Below the pieces are notes generated by a model that had not been told where the DNA came from, ran no database searches, and was given only the letters and a program-made list of their open reading frames with translations. A stretch of 44,590 nucleotides of DNA, from positions 1-44,590 of the forward strand of contig QEVD01000048.1 of NCBI GenBank assembly GCA_003576975.1, read 5' to 3'. Both the position numbers and the translations under genes were made by a program. Shown here piece by piece: positions 11,002 through 19,375 of the stretch (position 1 is its first letter; each line of letters starts with the position of its first letter). The DNA is from Candidatus Zhuqueibacterota bacterium. GTDB lineage: Bacteria > Zhuqueibacterota > Zhuqueibacteria > Zhuqueibacterales > Zhuqueibacteraceae.

Positions 11002-13407
11002 TTATTCATAGCGCAACGCTTCGACCGGATTGGCCAACGCCGCGCGAATCGCTTGCGCGCTTACCGTGAGCAGAGCAATGAGCAACGCCATTCCGCCGGC
11101 GAGCACGAAGGCCCACCAACTCATCTCAATGCGATAAGCGAAGTTCTGTAGCCATCTGTTCATCGCAAACCACGCCACCGGCCAGGCGATGACGTTTGCC
11201 AACAGCACGAGCTTGACGAAATCTTTGGACAGCAGTGTTGTGACGCTTGCCACGCTCGCGCCGAGCACTTTGCGAATACCGATTTCTTTGGTGCGCTGTT
11301 CCGATGTGAAAGAAGTCAAGCCGAGTAGTCCGAGGCAGCCGACAAATATTGCGAAAGCAGCGAAAGTACCGGCAACCCGGCCTAAATTCTCTTCGGCTCG
11401 GTACAATTTTCCATGCTCATCGTCCATAAAGAAATACTCGAACGGGCGGCTCGGCAAAAATTCCGACCAAGTTTGTTGCAGGTAGGCCAGGGTTTCCTGG
11501 AAACTTTCCGGAGCGATACGAACGGCCAAATAGCGGTCGAAAAAATTATGCCCTGATTCTGTGTCTGCGACATCGAGAACAAACGGCCCAATCGGATTGT
11601 GCAATGAGGCGTAGTGGAAGTCTTTCAGCACGCCGATGACAACCTGCGTGCGTCGCCGGCCGGTGAACCCTTTGCCGAGGGCTTCTTGTGGCGATCCCCA
11701 ATTCAAATGGCGCACCATGGCCTCGTTGATCATGACTGCCAATGAATCATCCGTCGAAAATGCTTTGTTAAAGCTTCTGCCGGCAACCAATTCCAGATTG
11801 AATGTCTCCACAAAATCGTAGCCCACCATCAAGCGCTGAAACTGCTGATTCTCCGTGAAGCCTTGCGGTTTAAAGGGGTTTGTTTGGTACTTGCTGCCCA
11901 ACACCTCTTCGGAAGTCGTGACATGCAGCACCTGGCTATTTTGCAAGAGCCGGTTTTTTATTTCATCGTAACGCGAGGCCAAGTTCGCGCGCAAAATATT
12001 GATCATGACCACCTGCTCTTTGTCAAAGCCAAGATTCGCTTGCTGCAAGTAGCGCAGTTGATTGTAGGCGATAAGCGTCCCAATGATCAAAATGATTGAA
12101 ATCGCAAACTGGGCGACGACCAGCCCCTTGCGCATGACCGCCGTCCAATCAAAGCCGGCAAGATTGAGCTTGCCTTTGAGAACTTGAATCGGGCGAAATG
12201 CCGACAAAACGAACGCGGGATAAACGCCGGCAACAAAACCTACTAAAACGATTGTCCCAATCAGGCTGAGCAAAAGGACGCTATTGCCGAGCAAATCGAA
12301 TGCGATGGCTTTGTCGAGAAAACTGTTGAGAATGGGCAAGGAGAGATCAACCAGCGGAATCGCGAGGGCCACGGCCAGCAGACTCATGATAAACGACTCG
12401 CCCAAAAACTGCCCGATGAGCTGCGCGCGTTCAGCGCCGAGCACTTTTCGCATGCCAACTTCGCGCGCCCGCTTGGCCGACCGCGCCGTGGCGAGATTCA
12501 TGAAGTTAATGCAGGCGATCAGCAGGACCAATCCCGCGATCACGGAAAAGATATAAACGTAAGCGATGTTGCTGTTGGGTGCGATTTCGAAATCCAAATG
12601 CGAATGCAGATGGATATCGGTCAATGCCTGCAAGTGCAACGATACTCTGTCCCGGATGTTATCCGGAAAATAGGATTCAACAAAACCTGGCAATTTCGCG
12701 GCCAGGGCATCGGGAGACGTGCCCTCGGTCAGAAGCAGATAAGTCCAGCACGGGTTCCAGTTCCAACCCTCCGGCTTGACGCCATTCTGCATGCCGGTGA
12801 TGGTACTGAACGAGGCGAGAAAATCAAACTTGAAATGCGAATTTTCCGGAACCGGCGCAATGATGCCGGTAATTTTCAAATCATGCTGTCCTTCAAAACG
12901 CAGCGTCTTGCCCAAGGCGTCCACACCGCCGAAGTATTTTTTCGCCATGGCCTCGGTGATCACCACCGAATAAGGCGCGTGCAACGCGGTTTTAGGATCG
13001 CCTTTAATGAACGGAAAGGTGAAAACTTCAAACACTGTTGAATCCACGAAAAAGAATCTGCGCTCATTGAAGCGAAGCTCCGGTCCATTATCCAGAGTCA
13101 AGGTCGGCGCCTGCATGTTGAAAAATCTTACAGCGTGTTCGATCATCGCCGGATAATCATTGGCCAGCGTGGGCGCGACGGAGAAAGGCTGGCTGGAAGA
13201 ATGCTCCGCCGGCGCAATCACCTCGGTCAGCCGGTAAATTCGATCTGCCTTTTTATGATAACGATCATAACTCAGCTCATCTTGTATGAACAGCAAAATG
13301 AGAATGAAGCAGGCTACTCCGAGAGACAACCCGAGAGCATTGATGAGCGAATAACCCTTCTGCCGGATGAGATTTCTGACGGCGATGATGAGATAATTTT
13401 TGAACAT
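11002..13407 (-). CDS. P6: MacB/FtsX-type ABC permease
   Basis: Permease of 801 residues starting MFKNYLIIAVRNLIRQ, with a good AGGAGT ribosome binding site 5-7 nt upstream. Post-TM1 motif ELSYDRYH; periplasmic motif ALTDIHLHS; first coupling motif REVGMRKVLGA; second KEIGIRKVLGA at 707-717. The second periplasmic domain contains VIGVLKDFHYASL. The C-terminus is AWPVAWFAMN, the majority subtype, ending [16 protein letters not shown]. The spacer upstream is the only one in the P8-P1 run with a different repeat family (GCGT type), whereas the spacer downstream is the usual GGATT type. Substrate unknown. Confidence 0.93.
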   Translation of the reverse strand: MFKNYLIIAVRNLIRQKGYSLINALGLSLGVACFILILLFIQDELSYDRYHKKADRIYRLTEVIAPAEHSSSQPFSVAPTLANDYPAMIEHAVRFFNMQAPTLTLDNGPELRFNERRFFFVDSTVFEVFTFPFIKGDPKTALHAPYSVVITEAMAKKYFGGVDALGKTLRFEGQHDLKITGIIAPVPENSHFKFDFLASFSTITGMQNGVKPEGWNWNPCWTYLLLTEGTSPDALAAKLPGFVESYFPDNIRDRVSLHLQALTDIHLHSHLDFEIAPNSNIAYVYIFSVIAGLVLLIACINFMNLATARSAKRAREVGMRKVLGAERAQLIGQFLGESFIMSLLAVALAIPLVDLSLPILNSFLDKAIAFDLLGNSVLLLSLIGTIVLVGFVAGVYPAFVLSAFRPIQVLKGKLNLAGFDWTAVMRKGLVVAQFAISIILIIGTLIAYNQLRYLQQANLGFDKEQVVMINILRANLASRYDEIKNRLLQNSQVLHVTTSEEVLGSKYQTNPFKPQGFTENQQFQRLMVGYDFVETFNLELVAGRSFNKAFSTDDSLAVMINEAMVRHLNWGSPQEALGKGFTGRRRTQVVIGVLKDFHYASLHNPIGPFVLDVADTESGHNFFDRYLAVRIAPESFQETLAYLQQTWSEFLPSRPFEYFFMDDEHGKLYRAEENLGRVAGTFAAFAIFVGCLGLLGLTSFTSEQRTKEIGIRKVLGASVASVTTLLSKDFVKLVLLANVIAWPVAWFAMNRWLQNFAYRIEMSWWAFVLAGGMALLIALLTVSAQAIRAALANPVEALRYE

Positions 13408-13420
13408 GTTGGACTCCTGA

Positions 13421-13481
13421 TTTGTAATGCGTAAAACGTAAAGCGTGAGGAGACAGCCTACGCATCACGCTTTGCGTTTTA
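13421..13481 (-). repeat. GCGT-type heptamer inverted repeat, P7/P6 spacer
   Basis: Arms at 13432-13448 and 13465-13481 are inverted repeats over 17 positions with one mismatch (TAAAACGTAAAGCGTGA). The sequence has 7-bp periodicity (AATGCGT, AAAACGT, AAAGCGT) but is unrelated to the GGATT heptamers in the neighbouring spacers. Same position and orientation: it begins at the P7 stop and ends before the P6 ribosome binding site. Confidence 0.85.
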
Positions 13482-15887
13482 TCACTCGTAACGAAGCGCC
13501 TCCACGGGGTTCGCCAGCGCGGCCTTGATCGCTTGCATGCTCACGGTGAGCAGCGCAATCACCACCGCCAATCCGCCAGCCAAAGCAAAAATCCCCCAAC
13601 CGATTTCGATGCGATACGAAAAATTTTGCAGCCACCTGTTCATCGCGTACCAGCCAATCGGCCACGCCAGCATATTCGCGAGCAACACCAATTTGACAAA
13701 ATCTTTCGAGAGCAAACTGACAATGCCCGCAAGCGAAGCGCCCAGGACTTTGCGTATGCCGATCTCTTTGGTGCGCTGCTCGGCGACGTAAGCTGCAAGG
13801 CCAAAAAGGCCAAGACAGGCAATGGCAATGGCGAGCACGGCAAAAACCCCCAGCGTTTGTGTCAAACGTTCTTCCGACAAATAATATTGCTCGAAAGTTT
13901 GATCAAGAAACTTGTACTCAAACGGATGCCTCGTCTCAAAACGCGCCCACGTGGCGGCGAGAAATTGCAGCGTTTCGGGCAGATCGTTTCCCGCCAGCTT
14001 GACGCTGAGATGGTTGAAGCGCCGGTCAGTGATGTACAGCAACACCGGTTCGATTTTTTGATGCACCGAGCGAATGTGAAAATCTTTCACCACGCCGATC
14101 ACCGTCAACGTCTGCGGGTTATCCGTGCCCAAGGCCAGGCGCTTTCCGATCGGTGTCGCCCACCCGAGTTGTCTTGCCAGCGTCTCATTGATCAACACCG
14201 CAGAAGAATCCGTGGAAAAAGTTGTATTAAAATCGCGGCCGCTGGCAATTTCAAGTCCGAGGGTTTTGGCAAAATCGAAATCCACGCCGACGGTGGGAAC
14301 CGCGAAGCGCGCTGACAGCGGCCGGCCTTCGGGCAAAATGTCAAAGCCCATGGCGCCGATGCCCGGACCACCGCTGGCATAAGCCGCCGAGATGATATTG
14401 GGGTGCCGCAACAATTCAGTTTTAAAAGCATGAGCCTGCGTGCGAAGGGTCGAGCTTGGGATCGCCAGCATGACGACGTGCTCCCGTTCAAAGCCCAAGT
14501 TTTTTGTGCGCATGAAATCGCGCTGCCGATAAACGACAAGCGTGGCGATGATCAAAAAAATCGAGAAGCAAAATTGCGTCACTACCAACATCTTGCGCGA
14601 GCGCACACCCTGCCAGCGGCTTGTATATCCGTTCTTGAGCGCAGCAATGGGTTGAAAAGAGGACAAAACAAATGCGGGATAACTGCCCGCGGCCAATCCC
14701 ACAAACAGCGCCACGCCCAACATGCCGATCAGGAGCGCCGGATTGACCAGAGGTTCGAACACCAGCGCACGCAGCGTCAAACGGTTGAACGCAGGCAGAA
14801 GCAATTCGACCAGAACCGCGGCGAGCATCAACGCAAGCAGCGCGAGCGCAAATGCTTCTCCCAAAAACTGCCAAATGAGTTGGCGCTGTTCAGCGCCCAC
14901 GGCTTTGCGCAATCCAATCTCCGCGGCGCGGCGCGCCGCCCGCGCCGTGGCCAGATTCATATAGTTGATGCAGGCGATGATCAAAACCAAAACCGCGATG
15001 ATCGCCAAAACATAAACTGTTTGAATATTGCCGGCATTACTGTTCATTTGAAATTGCAGCGGAATGTTTGCCGCTTTGAGATGCACGTCCGCCAGAGGCT
15101 GCAAATAGGGGAAATACTTATCGGCCCAGCGCGCCATGTATTTTTGCATGAACGCCGGGAATTTGGCTGCAAGCGCCTGCGGTTCAGCCCCAGGCGCGAG
15201 CAGCGCATACGTGAAGGCGGTTTGCGTGATCCAACGATTCATCCAACTGAAGCGTTCGGCATATGCCGAGTTGGTTGAAGTCGACCATGAGATCAAAATG
15301 TTGAATTGAATATGAGAGCGCATCGGCGGTTTCTTCGCGATGCCGGTCACGGTCAGCGGCATGTCGAACAAACCGACCAACACTTGTCCAATGGGATCAG
15401 CCTCGCCGAAAAATTGTTGCGCCGTTTCCTCCGTGATAACCGCAGTCAGCGGCGCGCGCAACACCTGCCGGCGGTCGCCGGCAACCAGTTCAAAATCGAA
15501 AATGTCGAAGAAGGTTGAATCGGTAAAGACAACGTGATTGATTTTCAGCTTTTTCTCGCCGTAACTCACCAACATCTCATCCCACCACGGCCGCAGGCGC
15601 ACGGCGCTTTCCACTTCGGGATAATCCTGCACCAGCGCCGGCGCGAAGTTGCCGGGCATCTCCGCGGTGTGTGTCACCTCGCCGCCTTCCTCGTGCACGA
15701 TTTTATTGATGCGATAAATACGCGCACGCTTGCCGTGAAAATCGTCGAACGCCAGTTCGTTCTGCACATAAAGAAGTATCAGCAGGCAACAGGTGATGCC
15801 CACAGCCAGGCCGAGGACGTTGATCAGCGAATAGCTTTTGTGCTTCAAGGCCTGGCGCAGCGCGATTTTGAGATAATTTCTAAACAT
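13482..15887 (-). CDS. P7: MacB/FtsX-type ABC permease
   Basis: Permease of 801 residues starting MFRNYLKIALRQALKH after GGAGAAGCC. The post-TM1 motif is ELAFDDFHGK, less conserved than in the other copies; periplasmic motif PLADVHLKA. The first coupling motif EIGLRKAVGA is changed from the usual KVLGA, while the second, KEIGIRKVLGA (707-717), is canonical. The second half has [13 protein letters not shown]. The C-terminus is AWPIGWYAMN with SYRIEIGW replacing the usual AYRIEIGW, and ends EALRYE. A MacB-type pseudo-dimer would put one altered and one canonical coupling helix on the ATPase. Substrate unknown. Confidence 0.93.
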   Translation of the reverse strand: MFRNYLKIALRQALKHKSYSLINVLGLAVGITCCLLILLYVQNELAFDDFHGKRARIYRINKIVHEEGGEVTHTAEMPGNFAPALVQDYPEVESAVRLRPWWDEMLVSYGEKKLKINHVVFTDSTFFDIFDFELVAGDRRQVLRAPLTAVITEETAQQFFGEADPIGQVLVGLFDMPLTVTGIAKKPPMRSHIQFNILISWSTSTNSAYAERFSWMNRWITQTAFTYALLAPGAEPQALAAKFPAFMQKYMARWADKYFPYLQPLADVHLKAANIPLQFQMNSNAGNIQTVYVLAIIAVLVLIIACINYMNLATARAARRAAEIGLRKAVGAEQRQLIWQFLGEAFALALLALMLAAVLVELLLPAFNRLTLRALVFEPLVNPALLIGMLGVALFVGLAAGSYPAFVLSSFQPIAALKNGYTSRWQGVRSRKMLVVTQFCFSIFLIIATLVVYRQRDFMRTKNLGFEREHVVMLAIPSSTLRTQAHAFKTELLRHPNIISAAYASGGPGIGAMGFDILPEGRPLSARFAVPTVGVDFDFAKTLGLEIASGRDFNTTFSTDSSAVLINETLARQLGWATPIGKRLALGTDNPQTLTVIGVVKDFHIRSVHQKIEPVLLYITDRRFNHLSVKLAGNDLPETLQFLAATWARFETRHPFEYKFLDQTFEQYYLSEERLTQTLGVFAVLAIAIACLGLFGLAAYVAEQRTKEIGIRKVLGASLAGIVSLLSKDFVKLVLLANMLAWPIGWYAMNRWLQNFSYRIEIGWGIFALAGGLAVVIALLTVSMQAIKAALANPVEALRYE

Positions 15888-15891
15888 GGCT

Positions 15892-15973
15892 TCTCCATTT
15901 CGGATTACGGATTGTGGATTACGGACGTTGAATTGAAGTTTTCAATCCGCAATCCACAATCCCCATTCCGCAA
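15892..15973 (-). repeat. Heptamer inverted-repeat spacer P8/P7
   Basis: GGATTAC/GGATTGT heptamers near 15900-15927 face AATCCGCAATCCACAATCC (plus strand). The stem is long and the loop short. It runs from the P8 stop to the GGAGAAGCC ribosome binding site of P7. Confidence 0.78.
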
Positions 15974-18373
15974 TCATTCATACCGCAGCGCGTCCGCCGG
16001 ATTCGCCAGCGCGGCGCGAATGGCTTGCGCACTCACCGTGAGCAGGGCAATGAGCAACGCCACTCCGCCTGCCAATGCGAAGGTCAACCAACCAAGCTCG
16101 ATGCGATACGCAAAGTCCTGCAGCCATTTGTTCATCGCGTACCACGCCACCGGCCACGCGAGCAGATTTGCGATCAGCACGAGTTTAACGAAATCCTTTG
16201 AGAGCATTGTAACCACGCCGCTTACCGAAGCGCCCAGCACTTTGCGAATGCCGATTTCTTTCGTACGCCGCTCGATGCTGAAAACGGCCATGCCGAACAA
16301 GCCGAGGCAGGAAAGTACAAGCGCTAGTCCGGCGAACCACGTCGTCATCTTCATGAGTTTTTCATCGGCGGCGTAAAGCTGGTGGAGATGATCGTTGAGG
16401 AAAAGATAAGTAAACTCGCTTTTCGCCGTGAGCTTTTCCCACGCCGTTCTTAAATACGCCAGCACTTCCGCTTCATGACCAGGCTGATAAGCGACGACGA
16501 GCTGTTCCGCGTATTCGGAGTATTGAATCACCATTGGTTTGATCGGATAATGTAACGAACGGTTGTGCATATCTTTGATGACGCCAATAACCGTCCCTTG
16601 CAGCGCCGAATAATTCAGTTCTTTGCCGAGCGGAGATTCGAGGCCAAGCTCGCGCACCGCGGTTTCATTGAGCAGAATGGAAACACGCGGCAAAAGATTG
16701 TAGCTTCCGGTGCGATAGACGTCGAGCGTGTCATTGGGGCTGCTGCAATCGAAATCGCGGCCTTCCAGAAGCTGAATGTGGAAGGTCTTGAGCAAATCGC
16801 AATCGGCGCTGATGAACTCCGTGAACATATTGCCTTCACCGCGAGGACGGGGCATTACCGTTTCAGCAGTAAGGTAGCCTGGCAACCAACTCGACAGCGT
16901 TGCCGCATTGACAGCGGAATGTGAAAGCGCCGCCTGCTTCAAGACTCCCGCCTGCTTTTCCAATCCGGCGGTTTTGACCACCAAAAGATTATCGTGCCGA
17001 TAGCCCAGATCTTTGGTGCGCGTGTAGCGCAGTTGCTCAAACATCGTTCCGACGCAAACCAGCAACGCGATGGTGACGCCGAATTGCGCAACCACCAACG
17101 TTTTGCGCAGCCGCGTCGACGCCCGCGCGCCCGCGCCCTGCCCTTTCAGCATCGCGACGGCGTTGATCTTTGAAAAAAAGAGCGCCGGATATAATCCCGC
17201 CACCACGGTGAAAAAAATCAGCACGAACAGATTTCCCCACAAAAAGATGTGATTGTTCAAATAATCGATCTGCAATTCTTTTCCCAGTAGCCCGCCAAAA
17301 GATCGGTGCGCCATTTCCACGATTCCCAGCGCCAACGGCAGCGTCAGCGCGGCAATCAATGCGGTTTCGATCAAAAACTGCAAAATCAATTTTGGCGCGG
17401 TCGCGCCAATGATTTTGCGGACGCCGACTTCTTTTAAACGTTGCGTGTAGCGCGCGGTCACCAGCACCATGTAGTTGATGCACGCAATCACCAGCACGAG
17501 CAACGCGATGCCGGCAAAGACGTAGAGATCGCGCACGTTGGTCTGCTCGACGTCATCAAATGGAATGGCGGCGGCAAGATGAATGTCCGTGAGCGGCTGC
17601 AGCACCAGTTTTTGTTTGTCGCGCTCACCGCCGGTGCGTTGCACCAAATCCGGAAATTTTTGTTCAATGTTCTGCCGGCCAATTTGAGATTTGAGACGAA
17701 CGTAAGTTTTCATCTCGAACCAATTCCAGGTAATCGTGCCGGTGGCCGGCGCAAACAGGCTGAAGGGAAGCGCGGCGTCGAATTTAAAATGCGCATTCTT
17801 CGGCACGTCTTCCATGAGCGCAGCGACTTTGACTTCGGCTTGCGGAGTCGTTCGAGAATTGACCCGCACCACAAACGATTTGCCCACGGGATTCTCATCC
17901 CCAAAAATTTTGCGGGCGAAGGATTTGGTGAGCACGGCAGCATTCGGCTCGGCGAGTGCTTTGGACAAATCTCCATGAATAGATGAGAAACTGAAAACTT
18001 CAAAGAAAGCCGGATCGGAAAAAATAACGCGCGCTTCCGGATACTCTTTGTTTTGGTACTCGATGGCTTTGTTCATTAAACGAAACTGGGTCGCGCTCTC
18101 AATCTCCGGAAAAGTTTCGGCCAGTGCTGTAGAGAGAAAACGCGGCGTGGTCGCGCTTAAAGATTTTCCCTCTTCGCCGGTGCTTTCCACCATCAATCGG
18201 AAAACATTTTCAGGGTCACGATGGAAACGGTCATAACTCAGCTCGTTCTGGATATATAACCCAATGAGCGCGCAACAAGCCGCTCCCAGCCCCAGCCCGA
18301 CGACGTTGATCGTCGTGAACAGCCGGTGCCGCAGCAGATTGCGCAGCGCAATTTTCAAATAATTACTGAGCAT
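15974..18373 (-). CDS. P8: divergent MacB/FtsX-type ABC permease
   Basis: Permease of 799 residues. The frame is open to an ATG six codons upstream (18391), but alignment favours MLSNYLKIALRNLLRH at 18373. No clear Shine-Dalgarno sequence precedes either start. Post-TM1 ELSYDRFHRD; periplasmic motif PLTDIHLAA; first coupling motif KEVGVRKIIGA; second KEIGIRKVLGA at 705-715. It is divergent from the other array copies: INYMVLVTARYTQR replaces INFMNLATARS, the second periplasmic domain has VIGVIKDMHNRSL, and the tail is ANPADALRYE. It follows the hydrolase gene with a 109-bp gap rather than a heptamer hairpin, and a 23-bp tandem duplication lies just upstream. Substrate unknown. Confidence 0.92.
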   Translation of the reverse strand: MLSNYLKIALRNLLRHRLFTTINVVGLGLGAACCALIGLYIQNELSYDRFHRDPENVFRLMVESTGEEGKSLSATTPRFLSTALAETFPEIESATQFRLMNKAIEYQNKEYPEARVIFSDPAFFEVFSFSSIHGDLSKALAEPNAAVLTKSFARKIFGDENPVGKSFVVRVNSRTTPQAEVKVAALMEDVPKNAHFKFDAALPFSLFAPATGTITWNWFEMKTYVRLKSQIGRQNIEQKFPDLVQRTGGERDKQKLVLQPLTDIHLAAAIPFDDVEQTNVRDLYVFAGIALLVLVIACINYMVLVTARYTQRLKEVGVRKIIGATAPKLILQFLIETALIAALTLPLALGIVEMAHRSFGGLLGKELQIDYLNNHIFLWGNLFVLIFFTVVAGLYPALFFSKINAVAMLKGQGAGARASTRLRKTLVVAQFGVTIALLVCVGTMFEQLRYTRTKDLGYRHDNLLVVKTAGLEKQAGVLKQAALSHSAVNAATLSSWLPGYLTAETVMPRPRGEGNMFTEFISADCDLLKTFHIQLLEGRDFDCSSPNDTLDVYRTGSYNLLPRVSILLNETAVRELGLESPLGKELNYSALQGTVIGVIKDMHNRSLHYPIKPMVIQYSEYAEQLVVAYQPGHEAEVLAYLRTAWEKLTAKSEFTYLFLNDHLHQLYAADEKLMKMTTWFAGLALVLSCLGLFGMAVFSIERRTKEIGIRKVLGASVSGVVTMLSKDFVKLVLIANLLAWPVAWYAMNKWLQDFAYRIELGWLTFALAGGVALLIALLTVSAQAIRAALANPADALRYE

Positions 18374-18381
18374 GAAATGGC

Positions 18382-18427
18382 CCGAAGTCAATTTATCAAG
18401 GAGACCGAAGTCAATTTATCAAGGAGA
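18382..18427. repeat. 23-bp exact tandem duplication
   Basis: Two adjacent identical 23-bp copies, 18382-18404 and 18405-18427, beginning CCGAAGTCAATTTATC. They lie immediately upstream of P8 and within the 109-bp gap after the hydrolase gene. No other repeat is seen in this gap. Confidence 0.95.
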
Positions 18428-18482
18428 TTGTTTTTGATTCTTCAAAACTGTGGCAAAGCAAGGACAGCGACTAGGCAAACAT

Positions 18483-19334
18483 TCAATGCGCGTGAGCTTG
18501 ATTGATCACGTCCCGAATGGCCTTCACGACGGTTTCGGGTTTCTCGCGTTGCATGTTGTGGCCGCTATCCGTAACAACGATGAGCTTACCGTTGGCACTG
18601 AGCGCCGCCAATTCACCCTGCAACTCCCGCCAGATTTCTTCCTGCTGCTGCGCGTTGTGCTCTGGAAGCCATTGATGGCGCCCGGCCGCAAGAACAACAA
18701 GAGGAAGATCCCGCGGCAGCTTTAATTTTGGATAAAGCGCGCGGCTCTGTTCGAGGCCTTCATATTCAAGCCGAATGGCTTCCGGCAAGCCGGCGCGCGA
18801 TTCCGCCAGCATGGCCTGCCGCTGCTGGCGCTCCTCCGTGGTGAGGATTTCATCGCGGCGTCTTTCAAAATTTTCGTGCGGGCTGTCGATCAAAACCAAA
18901 CCGGCAACGGCATGCGGATAAAAATGTGCAAACGTTCTGAGATGCCACCCTCCTGCTGAATGTCCGACCAAGACATAGGGCGCCGGCGCATCGATGCAAT
19001 CCAGCAACGCTTTTAACTCCAGCGCAATTTTCTCGGAGGTTCGGGGCGCGAGAGCCGCCTCGCTTCTTCCCATGCCAGCGCGATCATACGAAATAACCGT
19101 GGCAAATTTCGACAAATCTTCAATCACAAAGCGCCACGCACGCGAGTCTTCCCGCATGCCGGCTTCGAGCACAACCGTGGCAGGGCCGTTGCCGTTCACG
19201 CACGCGTAGAGACTGCGTTCTCCGATGCTAAACACGGAACAGCTTGTGGCCACGGTAAAATTTTGTCCCCGCGTTTCGGCCTGAAAAAGAAAAAGCGTTC
19301 CAATCGTTGTTGCAAGAACAACTGTTGCTTTCAT
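18483..19334 (-). CDS. Secreted alpha/beta hydrolase
   Basis: Protein of 283 residues with an N-terminal hydrophobic signal (residues 3-18, likely cleaved near residue 23), so probably periplasmic. The alpha/beta hydrolase fold is supported by the nucleophile elbow GHSAG (Ser126), VISYDRAGMGRS (80-91), LVLIDSP (Asp150, a possible acid) and GHNM (His259). The oxyanion-region HG motif is replaced by EAGMREDSRAW. An AAGG lies about 7 nt before the start. It sits between P9 and P8 with gaps of 41 and 109 bp, all on the same strand, so it is probably co-transcribed. The substrate cannot be read from the sequence. It could be an esterase or lipase-like enzyme acting on something the neighbouring permeases handle, but that is inference. 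Confidence 0.88.
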   Translation of the reverse strand: MKATVVLATTIGTLFLFQAETRGQNFTVATSCSVFSIGERSLYACVNGNGPATVVLEAGMREDSRAWRFVIEDLSKFATVISYDRAGMGRSEAALAPRTSEKIALELKALLDCIDAPAPYVLVGHSAGGWHLRTFAHFYPHAVAGLVLIDSPHENFERRRDEILTTEERQQRQAMLAESRAGLPEAIRLEYEGLEQSRALYPKLKLPRDLPLVVLAAGRHQWLPEHNAQQQEEIWRELQGELAALSANGKLIVVTDSGHNMQREKPETVVKAIRDVINQAHAH

Positions 19335-19375
19335 CCATTTGCCTTGTTCAGGATGTAAATCTTTGCGTGCCGATC

